From assembly GCA_903857265.1 (NCBI GenBank), contig CAIODZ010000041.1:1-47980 (forward strand): a stretch of 47,980 nt of DNA. Reading direction: 5' to 3'. The DNA comes from an uncultured Phycisphaerales bacterium (GTDB lineage: Bacteria > Planctomycetota > Phycisphaerae > Sedimentisphaerales > Anaerobacaceae). Shown here in pieces: positions 27,398 through 35,931 of this stretch. How positions within the stretch are numbered: the stretch's first letter is position 1; every line of letters starts with the position of its first letter. The notes beneath the pieces are model-generated. The model saw nothing but the letters and a program-made list of their open reading frames with translations. It was not told the origin of the DNA and did no database searches. Position numbers and translations under genes: made by a program.

Positions 27398-28429
27398 TCA
27401 ACCGTCCCTTAGGGGTAAATTTGAAACATGGACTAATTTTTCAAGATGCCGCATTGCTTTGCCTGTCTCGATTGATTGTCCGGCAATTTTTATTGCCGAG
27501 GCAAAGTCGTCCGCGAGTCCGCCTACAATTATCGCTGCTGCCGCGTTTAGCACAACAATATCTTTTTTGGCCCCGGTTTCTTTTCCGCTTATTATATTCC
27601 TCACGATTTGGGCGTTGCTTTTGGCATCGCCCCCTTTGAGCTCTTCGAGCGAGGCCTTTTTAATCCCATAGTCGCACGGGTTCAGCGTCGATTCGGTTAT
27701 TTTGCCTGCCTTGAGCTGCATAATCTTTGTTGGCCCCATAGTGCTGATTTCATCGAGGCCGTCGCTGTGGACAATCATCGCCCGTTTGACGCCGAGTAAA
27801 TGCAGCGCCTCGGCAACAATCGGCATAAGTGCCAGTTCGGGGACGCCCATTACCTGTCCCTGTGCGCCGGCAGGGTTGGCAAGGGGGCCTAATATGTTGA
27901 ATACCGTTCTGAAGCCCAGAGATTTGCGCACGGGCTGGACGTATTTCATCGCGGGATGGTATTTCGGCGCAAACATAAAACCTATTCCCGCTTCTTTTAT
28001 GCACTTTGCCACGATATCCGGCCCCGCCTCGATATTGACGCCCAGCTCGGCGAAAACGTCCGCTGAGCCGCATCTGCTTGTTATCGCGCGGTTGCCATGT
28101 TTGGCAATATGAACGCCCGCTCCCGCGGCGACAATTGCCGAGGCGGTTGAAATGTTAAATGTCTTCACTGATGCCCCGCCCGTGCCGCAGGTATCGACAA
28201 GGGTTTCAAGCCCGATTTCAACTTTGACACAGTGAGTCCGCAGCGATTTGGCAAGCCCGGCAAGCTCGGCAGAGGAAGCCGACTTGCATCGCATTGCCAT
28301 CAAAAACGCCGCTATTTGCGTTTCGGGCACTTCGCCTCCAAAGATAATATCGAGGACCTTGCCCGCCTGCTCGAAGGTCAGGTGTTGGCCTCGAAGTAAT
28401 GGTTCAATGTATTCGGCTATCGTCGCCAT
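27398..28429 (-). CDS. trpD: Anthranilate phosphoribosyltransferase
   Basis: 343 aa from the ATG at 28429 (AAGGG, 7-nt spacing). A TTG two codons upstream overlaps the trpG stop and is less likely. The signature is DTCGTGGASVKTFNIST, which binds phosphoribosyl pyrophosphate, followed by KHGNRAITSRCGSADV. It transfers phosphoribose to anthranilate. It is a separate polypeptide from TrpG, unlike the fused enterobacterial form. Confidence 0.97.
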   Translation of the reverse strand: MATIAEYIEPLLRGQHLTFEQAGKVLDIIFGGEVPETQIAAFLMAMRCKSASSAELAGLAKSLRTHCVKVEIGLETLVDTCGTGGASVKTFNISTASAIVAAGAGVHIAKHGNRAITSRCGSADVFAELGVNIEAGPDIVAKCIKEAGIGFMFAPKYHPAMKYVQPVRKSLGFRTVFNILGPLANPAGAQGQVMGVPELALMPIVAEALHLLGVKRAMIVHSDGLDEISTMGPTKIMQLKAGKITESTLNPCDYGIKKASLEELKGGDAKSNAQIVRNIISGKETGAKKDIVVLNAAAAIIVGGLADDFASAIKIAGQSIETGKAMRHLEKLVHVSNLPLRDG

Positions 28430-28431
28430 AT

Positions 28432-29043
28432 TCAAGCCCTTTGCTTGTTTGTATATTCTTCAGCAATTTTTAAAATGTTTTCGATGATTTTGCCGCCCGC
28501 AGGCGTCAGGATACTTTCCGGGTGAAATTGCACGCCATATATTGGCAGCGTTTTGTGTTTGATACCCATATTCACGCTTTCATAATACGCAGTCGGCTCT
28601 AAGCAATCCGGCATCGTCAATGCGCACAAGCTGTGATAGCGTCCGGCCTGCAACGGGTTTTCGACACCGGCGAATACGCCCTGGCCATTGTGTGTTACGC
28701 GTGACGGTTTGCCGTGTACCGGCTCAGGGGCGTGGCCTACTTTGCCGCCGAAATACTCGACTATCGACTGATGTCCGAGGCAAACTCCGAATATGGGGAG
28801 CTTGTCTTTGAAATAATCAATCGCGGCAAGCGTTACGCCCGCGGTAGCAGGCGTTCCAGGCCCCGGCGAAATCACCAGCAAGTCGGGCTTAAAATCATCG
28901 GCTACTTTTTTCAAGTCCTCGATTGACGTATCCGCCCTGTAAACCTTCGCGTCGCAGTCGCGCTTGCAAAAGTCATCGACAAGGTTATACGTGAACGAAT
29001 CGAAGTTGTCGATAAACAAAACTTTTCTTTTTTTATCGCTCAT
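28432..29043 (-). CDS. trpG: Anthranilate synthase glutamine amidotransferase subunit
   Basis: 203 aa class I glutamine amidotransferase. IDNFDSFTYNLV opens the protein; the oxyanion strand is ISPGPGTP. The catalytic triad is C88 in FGVCLGHQ and H174/E176 in QFHPES. It releases ammonia from glutamine for TrpE. Paired with trpE directly upstream (13 nt), it serves tryptophan; in some bacteria such a subunit is also used as PabA, which cannot be excluded here. Confidence 0.95.
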   Translation of the reverse strand: MSDKKRKVLFIDNFDSFTYNLVDDFCKRDCDAKVYRADTSIEDLKKVADDFKPDLLVISPGPGTPATAGVTLAAIDYFKDKLPIFGVCLGHQSIVEYFGGKVGHAPEPVHGKPSRVTHNGQGVFAGVENPLQAGRYHSLCALTMPDCLEPTAYYESVNMGIKHKTLPIYGVQFHPESILTPAGGKIIENILKIAEEYTNKQRA

Positions 29044-29056
29044 ATTTTATCCTCGT

Positions 29057-30652
29057 TTATTTCTTTGTTAAAGCCCGCATACATGAGCCGGCTTTGTGTT
29101 CCGTTTCCTCGAATTCCGTTTTAGGGACGCTGTCGTGGACTATGCCTGCCCCGACGCGAACATAGGCGTTACGGTCTTTAATCTGTAAACTTCGTATCGT
29201 TATGCAACTGTCGAACTGGCCGTCAACCGTCAGGTACATCACCGCGCCACCATAGTAGCCGCGTTTAGTTCTTTCCAATTGCCTGATAATCTTCATCGCC
29301 TCGATTTTCGGCGCGCCGGTCAATGTTCCCATATTCATCGTCGCAAGATACGCGCTTAAGGCGTCGAGATTGCCGGCTAATGTTCCTTTGACGTTGCTGA
29401 CCAGGTGCTGCACCGATTCGTATTTTTCGACGGTCAGCAGTTCCGTTACGACTCTGCTTCCCGGCTGCGCCACGCGGGCGATGTCGTTTCTGGCTAAATC
29501 GACCAGCATCATGTGCTCGGCTAATTCTTTGCGGTCGATTTTCAATTCCGCTTCGTACCTGAAATCGATGTCGACGTCGAGCTTGCCGTTGACTTTGCCC
29601 CTCGGCTTTGTCCCTGCTATCGGCCTGATTTCCACGCTGCGATTCTCGGTTCCGCTTACACGCAAGTTCAATTCGGGGCTTGAGCCAAGCAGTGTCGTAT
29701 TCGGCGTGTTTATGTAAAACATATAGGGCGAGGGGTTCAGCTCGCGCAATCGCTTATACACATCCAGCGGCTCATCAACGCACGGCTCAATCTTCGTCCT
29801 GCTCAGGACGACCTGGAAGATATCCCCATCGAGTATGTGCTGTTGGGCATCTCGAACCATTTGCTCATATTGTTTTTGATTGGTATCTGTCGATTCCGTC
29901 AGCAGGGGGGCTTCGTATTTTTTGGCTTTTGGCGTCTCGAACCTCGCGATATTTTCATAATAATCGAAACACTCCTGCGCCTCGTTTATTACCTCTGCCC
30001 TGTTGCCGTTGGTGATTATCACGTTGACAACGATGTAGCCCTCATTTTTTTCGTGGTCCATCAGGAAGATATTGTCCGCGAAATACAATTCATAATCGGG
30101 ATTGCCTAAAAGGTCGGTTTCGTTGGCGGGCAACTTCTCAAACTGGTCGATAAAGTCGTAGCTTAACGCGCCGAGCAGGCCGCAGGTTATGCGGAAAGGC
30201 TTGCTTGCGAGGCGAAATGAGAAAGCCACAGCTCGCAGGACGTCCATCTGGTTTGTGCTCGACAGGCGGGTCTGCTCATCCACTAATCCCGCTGGCTTCC
30301 TGATGGTTCCTTTAATCCGTTCGGCATTGAAGTCCGCTGTTTCGCAAAAGCCGAACCTTTTCGGGTCGAACGTCAGGTACTTAATCATTCTCCTGCCTGT
30401 TTTGGTCAGCGCCCTGATCTCAAATTCCCTTCCTTTGCCAGTCAAGTAAAGGGCGGGCTTGGCGGTGCCGAAGCTCAATGCACTTGAGCCGCGAAGGTAT
30501 TCTTTTGATTCAAGCAGGCAGCAGTTCTTTACTCGGCCGTAGTCGCTTATCTTGGCGAAGAAGTCCATCGGGTCCGACATCTCGATTCGTTTGACAATCG
30601 GGATTATCTCGCCCGGTTTTGCGCTTTCTATTATCTGTTTGTAATCATCCAT
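29057..30652 (-). CDS. trpE: Anthranilate synthase component I
   Basis: 531 aa. The N-terminal tryptophan-feedback motif LLES (46-49) with S60 ten residues on is intact, so the enzyme should be inhibited by Trp. The chorismate-binding domain has the typical GDIFQVVLSR, IRPIAGTKPRG, ELAEHMMLVDLARND, MGTLTGAPKIEAM and RVGAGIVHDSVP. It converts chorismate and ammonia to anthranilate with TrpG. It is the first gene of the operon. An attenuator (30731-30925) lies immediately upstream. Confidence 0.97.
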   Translation of the reverse strand: MDDYKQIIESAKPGEIIPIVKRIEMSDPMDFFAKISDYGRVKNCCLLESKEYLRGSSALSFGTAKPALYLTGKGREFEIRALTKTGRRMIKYLTFDPKRFGFCETADFNAERIKGTIRKPAGLVDEQTRLSSTNQMDVLRAVAFSFRLASKPFRITCGLLGALSYDFIDQFEKLPANETDLLGNPDYELYFADNIFLMDHEKNEGYIVVNVIITNGNRAEVINEAQECFDYYENIARFETPKAKKYEAPLLTESTDTNQKQYEQMVRDAQQHILDGDIFQVVLSRTKIEPCVDEPLDVYKRLRELNPSPYMFYINTPNTTLLGSSPELNLRVSGTENRSVEIRPIAGTKPRGKVNGKLDVDIDFRYEAELKIDRKELAEHMMLVDLARNDIARVAQPGSRVVTELLTVEKYESVQHLVSNVKGTLAGNLDALSAYLATMNMGTLTGAPKIEAMKIIRQLERTKRGYYGGAVMYLTVDGQFDSCITIRSLQIKDRNAYVRVGAGIVHDSVPKTEFEETEHKAGSCMRALTKK

Positions 30653-30730
30653 TTTTCTTTGCTCCCTTATTATATAACTCTTTATTCTCTGTATCCTCTG
30701 TGCTCTCTGTGGCTCATAACCTCTGTGGCC

Positions 30731-30775
30731 AATAAATAAAAAAAGCGGCCTGTTGTTTTTAATCCAACAGGCCGC
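30731..30775 (-). terminator. trp attenuator terminator (arms 3 and 4)
   Basis: On the minus strand, GCGGCCTGTTG (arm 3, plus 30765-30775) pairs perfectly over 11 bp with CAACAGGCCGC (arm 4, 30745-30755), and a run of seven T followed by ATTTATT follows (30731-30744). It stands about 80 nt before trpE, in its leader. Arm 3 carries the same GCCTGTTGG as arm 1 at 30838-30846. Confidence 0.9.
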
Positions 30776-30803
30776 GTAAATAACTTTGTTTTATTGCTTT
30801 TTC

Positions 30804-30887
30804 TTAGTGCAGATTTCCCGCCTGCCCGTCGGATTGTCCAACAGGCCACCACCATAAATTAACTTTTTTGCGGTTATTCTGCCTCAT
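30804..30887 (-). CDS. trpL: trp operon leader peptide (three consecutive Trp codons)
   Basis: 27 aa, minus strand, beginning MRQNNRKKVNLWWWPVG and ending at a TAA at 30804-30806. Three TGG codons in a row (30846-30854) sit directly against arm 1 of the attenuator. A second ATG two codons upstream (30893) is in frame. No strong ribosome site precedes either start, and the predicted transcription start is near 30890, so the message may be leaderless. When charged tRNA-Trp is scarce the ribosome should stall on the TGG triplet and expose arm 2. Confidence 0.85.
   Translation of the reverse strand: MRQNNRKKVNLWWWPVGQSDGQAGNLH
30824..30846 (-). promoter_or_regulatory. trp attenuator arms 1 and 2 (protector hairpin / antiterminator)
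   Basis: Arm 1 GCCTGTTGG (30838-30846) pairs with arm 2 CCGACGGGC (30824-30832) over 9 bp with G-U pairs, closing a 5-nt loop. Because arm 3 of the terminator contains the same nonamer as arm 1, arm 2 can instead pair with arm 3 and prevent the terminator. Stalling on the TGG codons covers arm 1 and favours that 2:3 antiterminator. Reading on to the stop codon covers arm 2 or its flank and favours the 3:4 terminator. Confidence 0.85.
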
Positions 30888-30896
30888 AATCATGTC

Positions 30897-30925
30897 ATCT
30901 TACCACATTCTGTCTTTTTTGTCAA
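30897..30925 (-). promoter_or_regulatory. trp operon promoter
   Basis: Minus strand TTGACA (plus 30920-30925), a 17-bp spacer and TAAGAT (30897-30902). The -35 is perfect and the -10 matches 4 of 6. Transcription would begin near 30890, at the leader-peptide start. The remaining gap up to the fucI-like stop at 30974 is AT-rich, with nothing else recognised. Confidence 0.65.
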
Positions 30926-30973
30926 TGCCCAATCCTGAAAAATTTATAAAATACGCGTTTTATTGCTATGGTC

Positions 30974-32674
30974 TTATAATTTGCCGTTCAGCAAGTGCGC
31001 CAATGGCTGCGGGCGGTCAATGCCTTCGATAAATTTTGGTCTTGCAGCCCAGGGGGTAACGCTCGAAACGCCGGTCAAGTCCATCCAGTATTGCAGTCGG
31101 GCGATGGGCAAATTCCAGGTCATGTGAAAATGATTGGCGGGGGCATACTGTTTGTATTCGAGCATGCTGGCGAACCTGGGCACGACAAAGGTATGAGGCC
31201 AGGTGGGCGTTGTCAGGTTGCACATCGCTTTGGCAAGGTCTGCCGGCACGTCCGTTGTTTGTGCCTGGTCCCAAATCAAGCTGAATAACCCGGTTGTGCC
31301 ACTGAAAGCCAGTCGTCCCGCGATGCCTTCGATGCCGGCAGGGGATATAAACGTTACCGAGTTGCCGCCGCCGGGGAAATAGCCGGGGTCTGCCAACGGC
31401 ATACTGACGCCCGCCATAATGTCTTTTACCGATGCGCCAGGCGAGCCTGACCAGTCGAAAGCCGCGCTTCCTGAATTGTCGCCATCGACAAGGCCCTTGT
31501 TGAACCAGTCCGCGGTTTCATCGAGATTTGTCAGGCCAATTTTCCCGGCCAATTCTTTAATTTCCCATGCCTCCCAGACCTTTCTGAAGTCCATAAACAG
31601 CGGCGGATTGCCTCCCGACAGGTATGTCATAAACAGCATCGTCAAAAGTCCCTGCACATCGGCTTCGGTCGCGTATGCAATAGGGGCTTTTCTTCCTTTG
31701 TGGTCGAAGGTGCTGTTAAACAATGATTCCATCGCGTCAGCCACGGGCAGCGGAAGTCCCCGTTTGTCGCTCCCCCATTCGAGCTGGCTCATAAAACCGC
31801 CGCCGACGGCGTTAAGGTCTGCCATAATATCGCGGACAATCAGATACATCGCCAAACTCATATTGAATCGTTCGCTGTCTGCTTCATCACGCAATTCAAG
31901 CCGGTTGCCGACGTATCGATTTATCCATCCTCGAAGCGATTTTAACTCTTTCTTGTCATAAGCTTCTTTGCGGAGCATATCCGCAAGAAATTTCATATCT
32001 AATCGGGTAATCTCGATTCCGAAGGTGTTCCTCGTCGGCAGTATATGCGCAAGGGCAGTTTCCATTCCCATCGAGTCGTGGCCGAAAATAACGACTCGTC
32101 TGCCGCGTAATCCCACTGCGGTCACGGCGGCATAGCACCAGTCGATGAGCCATTTGGCTGTCTCTGCGCTCATTTTAGGATTGGCGCCGGTATCGGGCCA
32201 GTTGCCGACGTTGAGAGTGCATAATCGTCCGTATTGGCTGATCGCGCCGTTGAGAGCGTGCGCGTAAACGACACCCGGCTTAGGCCCGCTGTTGCCGCAG
32301 GTGATGTTTATCGGCGTATTTGCGGGGAACTGCTGCAAAAGTGATATGCCCGTTAATTGCGGGAAAGCCCATGTATCAGGCGCGCAAACCAGTATATCGA
32401 CGCCGGCTTTTCGGAACTGCTCGGCGACGATATCCGCCTGTTTTTCGCCATCGACCAATATCGTGGAATAAACCACCGGCACCGGCTTTTTGTCCGGCAA
32501 GACCACCTTGCCGCTTATTGTGTCAGCAGTCATTTTTATGATATTCTGACATCGTTTCCGGCTTGATTCATCTATACGCGGGTCGCTTGTCGCGAAGACC
32601 CCAATAACCGGGACTTTCGGCTCGCCCTTTGTCGTCGGTAGTTTCGCTGCCTCTATTCTCTTTGCCACTGGCAA
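30974..32674 (-). CDS. L-fucose isomerase-like sugar isomerase
   Basis: 566 aa, slightly shorter than E. coli FucI (591). The metal-binding carboxylates are conserved in position and context: E337 in AYATEADVQGLL and D362 in LFMDFRKVW. A histidine pair in NHFHMTWN (about 515-517) replaces the C-terminal metal histidine. These match the fucose/arabinose isomerase fold, which interconverts aldose and ketose with Mn2+. The gene follows a FucU-type mutarotase and a sugar symporter, so a fucose-like deoxysugar is the likely substrate. No fuculokinase or aldolase is visible in the window, so the route beyond the ketose is unknown. Confidence 0.85.
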   Translation of the reverse strand: MPVAKRIEAAKLPTTKGEPKVPVIGVFATSDPRIDESSRKRCQNIIKMTADTISGKVVLPDKKPVPVVYSTILVDGEKQADIVAEQFRKAGVDILVCAPDTWAFPQLTGISLLQQFPANTPINITCGNSGPKPGVVYAHALNGAISQYGRLCTLNVGNWPDTGANPKMSAETAKWLIDWCYAAVTAVGLRGRRVVIFGHDSMGMETALAHILPTRNTFGIEITRLDMKFLADMLRKEAYDKKELKSLRGWINRYVGNRLELRDEADSERFNMSLAMYLIVRDIMADLNAVGGGFMSQLEWGSDKRGLPLPVADAMESLFNSTFDHKGRKAPIAYATEADVQGLLTMLFMTYLSGGNPPLFMDFRKVWEAWEIKELAGKIGLTNLDETADWFNKGLVDGDNSGSAAFDWSGSPGASVKDIMAGVSMPLADPGYFPGGGNSVTFISPAGIEGIAGRLAFSGTTGLFSLIWDQAQTTDVPADLAKAMCNLTTPTWPHTFVVPRFASMLEYKQYAPANHFHMTWNLPIARLQYWMDLTGVSSVTPWAARPKFIEGIDRPQPLAHLLNGKL

Positions 32675-32699
32675 ATCTCCCTGATAATTCGGTATAGTA

Positions 32700-33125
32700 T
32701 TATAAAACGCCTTTTTTAAGGATTATATTTGCGTACAGGGCCTTCTCACCGCTGGCGACGACCGCGTATGCCTTTTTGGCCCTTTCGTAAAATGCGAATC
32801 TTTCGACAAACTCAAAATCAGAAAACTTTTCGCCGCTCGCCTTGATTATTTTGCGGTATTCTTCCCAGATGGTCGGTTTTGTTTTGTCTCCCGGCACAAC
32901 TGCCATCAGCGCAACGGGGCGTTCAACGTATTGGTCGAGAGGCAGGAATTTCAGGACAGCTTCCAGGATTTCGGGAACGCCATAGCCTTCGCACCTGATA
33001 AGTTTATTCGCGACACTTGCGGCGGGAAAATTGCCGTCCGCCAGAACAATCTCGTCATCGTGGCCCATCTCCATAAGCACCTTCATAAACTCAGGAGAAA
33101 TTACTTCCGGTATATTTTTAAGCAT
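32700..33125 (-). CDS. L-fucose mutarotase-like protein (RbsD/FucU family)
   Basis: 141 aa, the size of E. coli FucU (140). The signature MLKNIPEVISPEFMKVLMEMGHDDEIVLADGNFPAASV is typical of FucU, with the catalytic His and Asp of MGHDDEIVLAD; YERAKKAYAVVASGE closes the sugar site. It interconverts alpha and beta anomers of the sugar before isomerisation. It sits 25 nt upstream of the isomerase, so the two act in one pathway. Confidence 0.92.
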   Translation of the reverse strand: MLKNIPEVISPEFMKVLMEMGHDDEIVLADGNFPAASVANKLIRCEGYGVPEILEAVLKFLPLDQYVERPVALMAVVPGDKTKPTIWEEYRKIIKASGEKFSDFEFVERFAFYERAKKAYAVVASGEKALYANIILKKGVL

Positions 33126-33158
33126 AATCGTCCAAGCCCCATATAAAACGATAAAAGG

Positions 33159-33380
33159 TCAAGGTTGCCCTTTTGACGGTCTGTATTTAATACTGTAAAT
33201 CAGTCCAATTACCAAAAGCAGAATACCCCACCAGATGTCCGCGTGCAGATTTGCCAGCTTCACGGGATTCTCAGGCGGATAGATTACGTTGTATATGCCG
33301 CATCCGAGTATCAGTACGCCATATACCGTCAGCAGCAGGCCAATGAAGAACCATATAGGAATTTGATGTTCGTTATGCAT
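33159..33380 (-). CDS. Small two-helix membrane protein
   Basis: 73 aa with two hydrophobic helices (about 9-31 and 47-64), and short basic ends. It lies 10 nt after the symporter stop and 33 nt before the mutarotase, so it is an operon member. The sequence matches no family I know. Similar small proteins often follow planctomycete sugar symporters, so an accessory role is possible. ATG 33380 has GGAGCAA upstream. Confidence 0.7.
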   Translation of the reverse strand: MHNEHQIPIWFFIGLLLTVYGVLILGCGIYNVIYPPENPVKLANLHADIWWGILLLVIGLIYSIKYRPSKGQP

Positions 33381-33390
33381 ATATTGCTCC

Positions 33391-35589
33391 TTACCAGAAG
33401 ATAATGTTTATGGCTATCAGCGTGATGAGCACAACCGCTGCCCAGAGTTTCGGGTTGTGATACCACGGGCAAGGTCCCTCATCCGGGATATCCGTCAGGC
33501 CCATCACCAGGTTCTTCAATTCCTCGACCGGCTTGGGTTTGGTGAAAATACTTACCCCAATTGTTACGCTAAGGCACACCAGCAGCGACCAGAACGCGCT
33601 ATACATATTGACGGCCATCGGCTTGGCCTTCTCGGAGCGGGCCACGTATTTTGTGTGCGCCGGGTTGAATGCTGCCGCGTCGAATTTTTTCGCGATATAT
33701 GACGCCTGAATCGTCACGCCGGGCTTGAGCACCAGGGAAATACCCTCCACGCCGAACTTGGTGTGCTGTTTGGTGTCTGCCTCCACCGCGTCGGGGACGA
33801 GCACTCGCAGGTTCTTGGCAATCGCGCCGTCTTTCACCACGCCGGACAGCTCAATGCCTGTCTGCGGCGCCACATACTGACCCGATGTTACCGGCTCTTT
33901 GCCTGCTTCGAGCGGTATTGCGACGTTCGTGGTCCGGATTTGGCCGCTTTCGACTATCACCTGCGATATTTTGTCGTCGCCCTGTTTTACCACGGATACC
34001 ACGGCATTATTGCTGATGATAACCGAGGGATGCGGCCTGGAACCTTCGGGGAACGTGTGGACGAACACCCACATACTCATAGACACGATTATTGCGGCCA
34101 GAAATCCCCAGAAACCGCCCGCAGGCGTAGCACGCTTCCACAACATTCCCAGGATGACCGTGCCGAACAGAGGCACGATGAAGAAGAACACCAGTACCTG
34201 CAGAAACTCAAGGATGTTCGAGAAATAAAACAGAGCGTAAGCGGTGGCAATGGATATCAGCACACCCAGTATCGAGCACCACCGGCCCATACTCAGATAA
34301 TGCTTGTCGCTGCCTTTCCTGTTCAGCAGCGGTTTATAAACGTCATAAGTCCATACCGTCGCAAATGCACTGACATTGCCTGCCATACCCGACATAAAGC
34401 CGGCAATCATCGCCGTCACACCCAGTCCCAGAAGACCGGGACCGAGATACTGGCCCATCAGGAGCGGCAGCACGTCGTTGAACGTGCGAAGAGTAATGTT
34501 GGCACGCGGGTCGCTCTCCGGCACTAATATCATCGGGGTTCCGTCCGGGTTGAGCAGCACTGCCAGCCCCAGCAGACCGGGGATGGTTACGATAATCGGC
34601 ACAAGCATCTTAAGCATTGCCCCGATGACCGTGCCATTCTGGGCAGAACGCAGGTCCTTGGCAATGATGACTCGCTGAACCTGCAGGAAATCTGTGCACC
34701 AGTAGCCGAAGCTCACGGCTAATCCTAAGCCGAAGACCATCCCGAACCAGTCGATGCCCATCGGATTCGTATCGAACGACCCGAGGTTGCGCCACAAGCT
34801 GGTGAAGTCGGCGTTCTGCACCGTCGGATGGATTATCGCCGCATTCTTCTGCGCGGTTTCCAGCATCTTGTGCCATCCGCCGGCGCTGATGATTCCAAGA
34901 ATGGGAATCAAAATCGTTCCCAGCCATATCAGGAAGAATTGCAGCACCTCATTAAATACCGCCGACAGCAGCCCGCCTAAGAACACGTAGATGCCGACCG
35001 TTATCGACGACACCCAGATGCTCACGTTCATATTCCAGCCAAGCAGCAGGTTGAGGATTTTCGCCATTGCGAACATACTTGCGCCGCTGACCATCACTGT
35101 CAGGAACGTAAACGAGATGCCCGCCAGCGCCCTCGGACCTTCGCCGTATCGCAGCTTCAAATAGCCGGGAACTGAGTGTGTTCTGCAAATATAATAAAAC
35201 GGCATCATAACAATGGCTAAAAACAGTATCGCGGGTATCGCGCCTATCAGGTATGCGTGTGCGCCTAACATCCCGTATTGATACGCCATTGCCGACCAGC
35301 CCATTGTTTCCAGCGAGCTTAAATTGGCCGAGATGAAGCTCAGACCGGCAATCCATGCCGTCATTTTCCGGCCCGCCATAAAAAAAGCATCGCCCGTCCT
35401 GGTATATTTTTTCAGATAAAACCCTATCGCGAGCACTACCACAAAGTAAATCGCTATTATGAGCATATCTATCGGGGACAGAGTAAGCAGATGAGATGAT
35501 GCGCCTCCGGAGGCGGCTGTTGCGGTTTTGAATGGCATCAAAAAGACAAACAAAAATGCCGCTATACACAGGTTCTTCAGTAGCTTCAT
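33391..35589 (-). CDS. Sodium:solute symporter (SSS family) with extra-cytoplasmic insert
   Basis: 732 aa, longer than usual for the family (about 500-600). It opens with a signal-like helix, then LSPIDMLIIAIYFVVVLAIGFY as the first symporter helix, GDAFFMAGRKMTAWIAGLSFISANLSSLETMGWSA (sodium-site region) and about 13 helices in all. After the helix at about 490-510, a soluble insert of about 150 residues (511-658) interrupts the C-terminus, before AFWSLLVCLSVTIGVS. It should import a sugar with sodium, presumably the substrate of the FucI/FucU-like enzymes downstream. The ATG 35589 is preceded by GGAGAGC. Confidence 0.9.
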   Translation of the reverse strand: MKLLKNLCIAAFLFVFLMPFKTATAASGGASSHLLTLSPIDMLIIAIYFVVVLAIGFYLKKYTRTGDAFFMAGRKMTAWIAGLSFISANLSSLETMGWSAMAYQYGMLGAHAYLIGAIPAILFLAIVMMPFYYICRTHSVPGYLKLRYGEGPRALAGISFTFLTVMVSGASMFAMAKILNLLLGWNMNVSIWVSSITVGIYVFLGGLLSAVFNEVLQFFLIWLGTILIPILGIISAGGWHKMLETAQKNAAIIHPTVQNADFTSLWRNLGSFDTNPMGIDWFGMVFGLGLAVSFGYWCTDFLQVQRVIIAKDLRSAQNGTVIGAMLKMLVPIIVTIPGLLGLAVLLNPDGTPMILVPESDPRANITLRTFNDVLPLLMGQYLGPGLLGLGVTAMIAGFMSGMAGNVSAFATVWTYDVYKPLLNRKGSDKHYLSMGRWCSILGVLISIATAYALFYFSNILEFLQVLVFFFIVPLFGTVILGMLWKRATPAGGFWGFLAAIIVSMSMWVFVHTFPEGSRPHPSVIISNNAVVSVVKQGDDKISQVIVESGQIRTTNVAIPLEAGKEPVTSGQYVAPQTGIELSGVVKDGAIAKNLRVLVPDAVEADTKQHTKFGVEGISLVLKPGVTIQASYIAKKFDAAAFNPAHTKYVARSEKAKPMAVNMYSAFWSLLVCLSVTIGVSIFTKPKPVEELKNLVMGLTDIPDEGPCPWYHNPKLWAAVVLITLIAINIIFW

Positions 35590-35931
35590 ATCGGTTTGCT
35601 CTCCTGCTTTTTTAGTAATAGCTCTGACGAATTTTTTGCCTCATATACCTTCAAACTGTCGGCTATTTTTTCATTTAATCGCCCGCTTGTAAAGCATTTT
35701 TACGGCCAGGTCGCAACAAAATACGGCTTGCCGGAGACGGGACAGAGCCGGACGGACAAGGTCTAAATCATGATTATATGTTGCACTTCCATATCCGATA
35801 TCTTTGTATGCAAGACAAATATGCGAGTGCCAATAGATATTTTTCTTTTTACGCCATAATACCCTAAACATTTTCCTCGCCTTTGCCCGATTTAACTAAT
35901 AAGAGATAATTAGGAATTAGGAGACATTAAA
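35590..35931. other. 342-bp divergent intergenic region
   Basis: It separates the symporter operon (left, minus) from the lipoprotein gene (right, plus). TTGCCC (35883-35888) with GATAAT 16 bp later (35905-35910) is a possible promoter for the latter. A 66-codon minus-strand frame at 35671-35871 shows no ribosome site and no known motif, so I do not call it. A GC-rich patch with CCGTC/CCGG words at about 35710-35765 may be regulatory. Nothing else is recognised. Confidence 0.4.

Noticed and set aside
30745..30855. Alternative leader frame starting at ATG 30855 (MVVACW...)
   Set aside because: It has a single Trp and runs through the terminator; the frame with three TGG codons ends before it and fits the pairing arms.
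35671..35871. 66-codon minus-strand frame in the symporter upstream region
   Set aside because: No ribosome site, no motif and odd composition; treated as chance.
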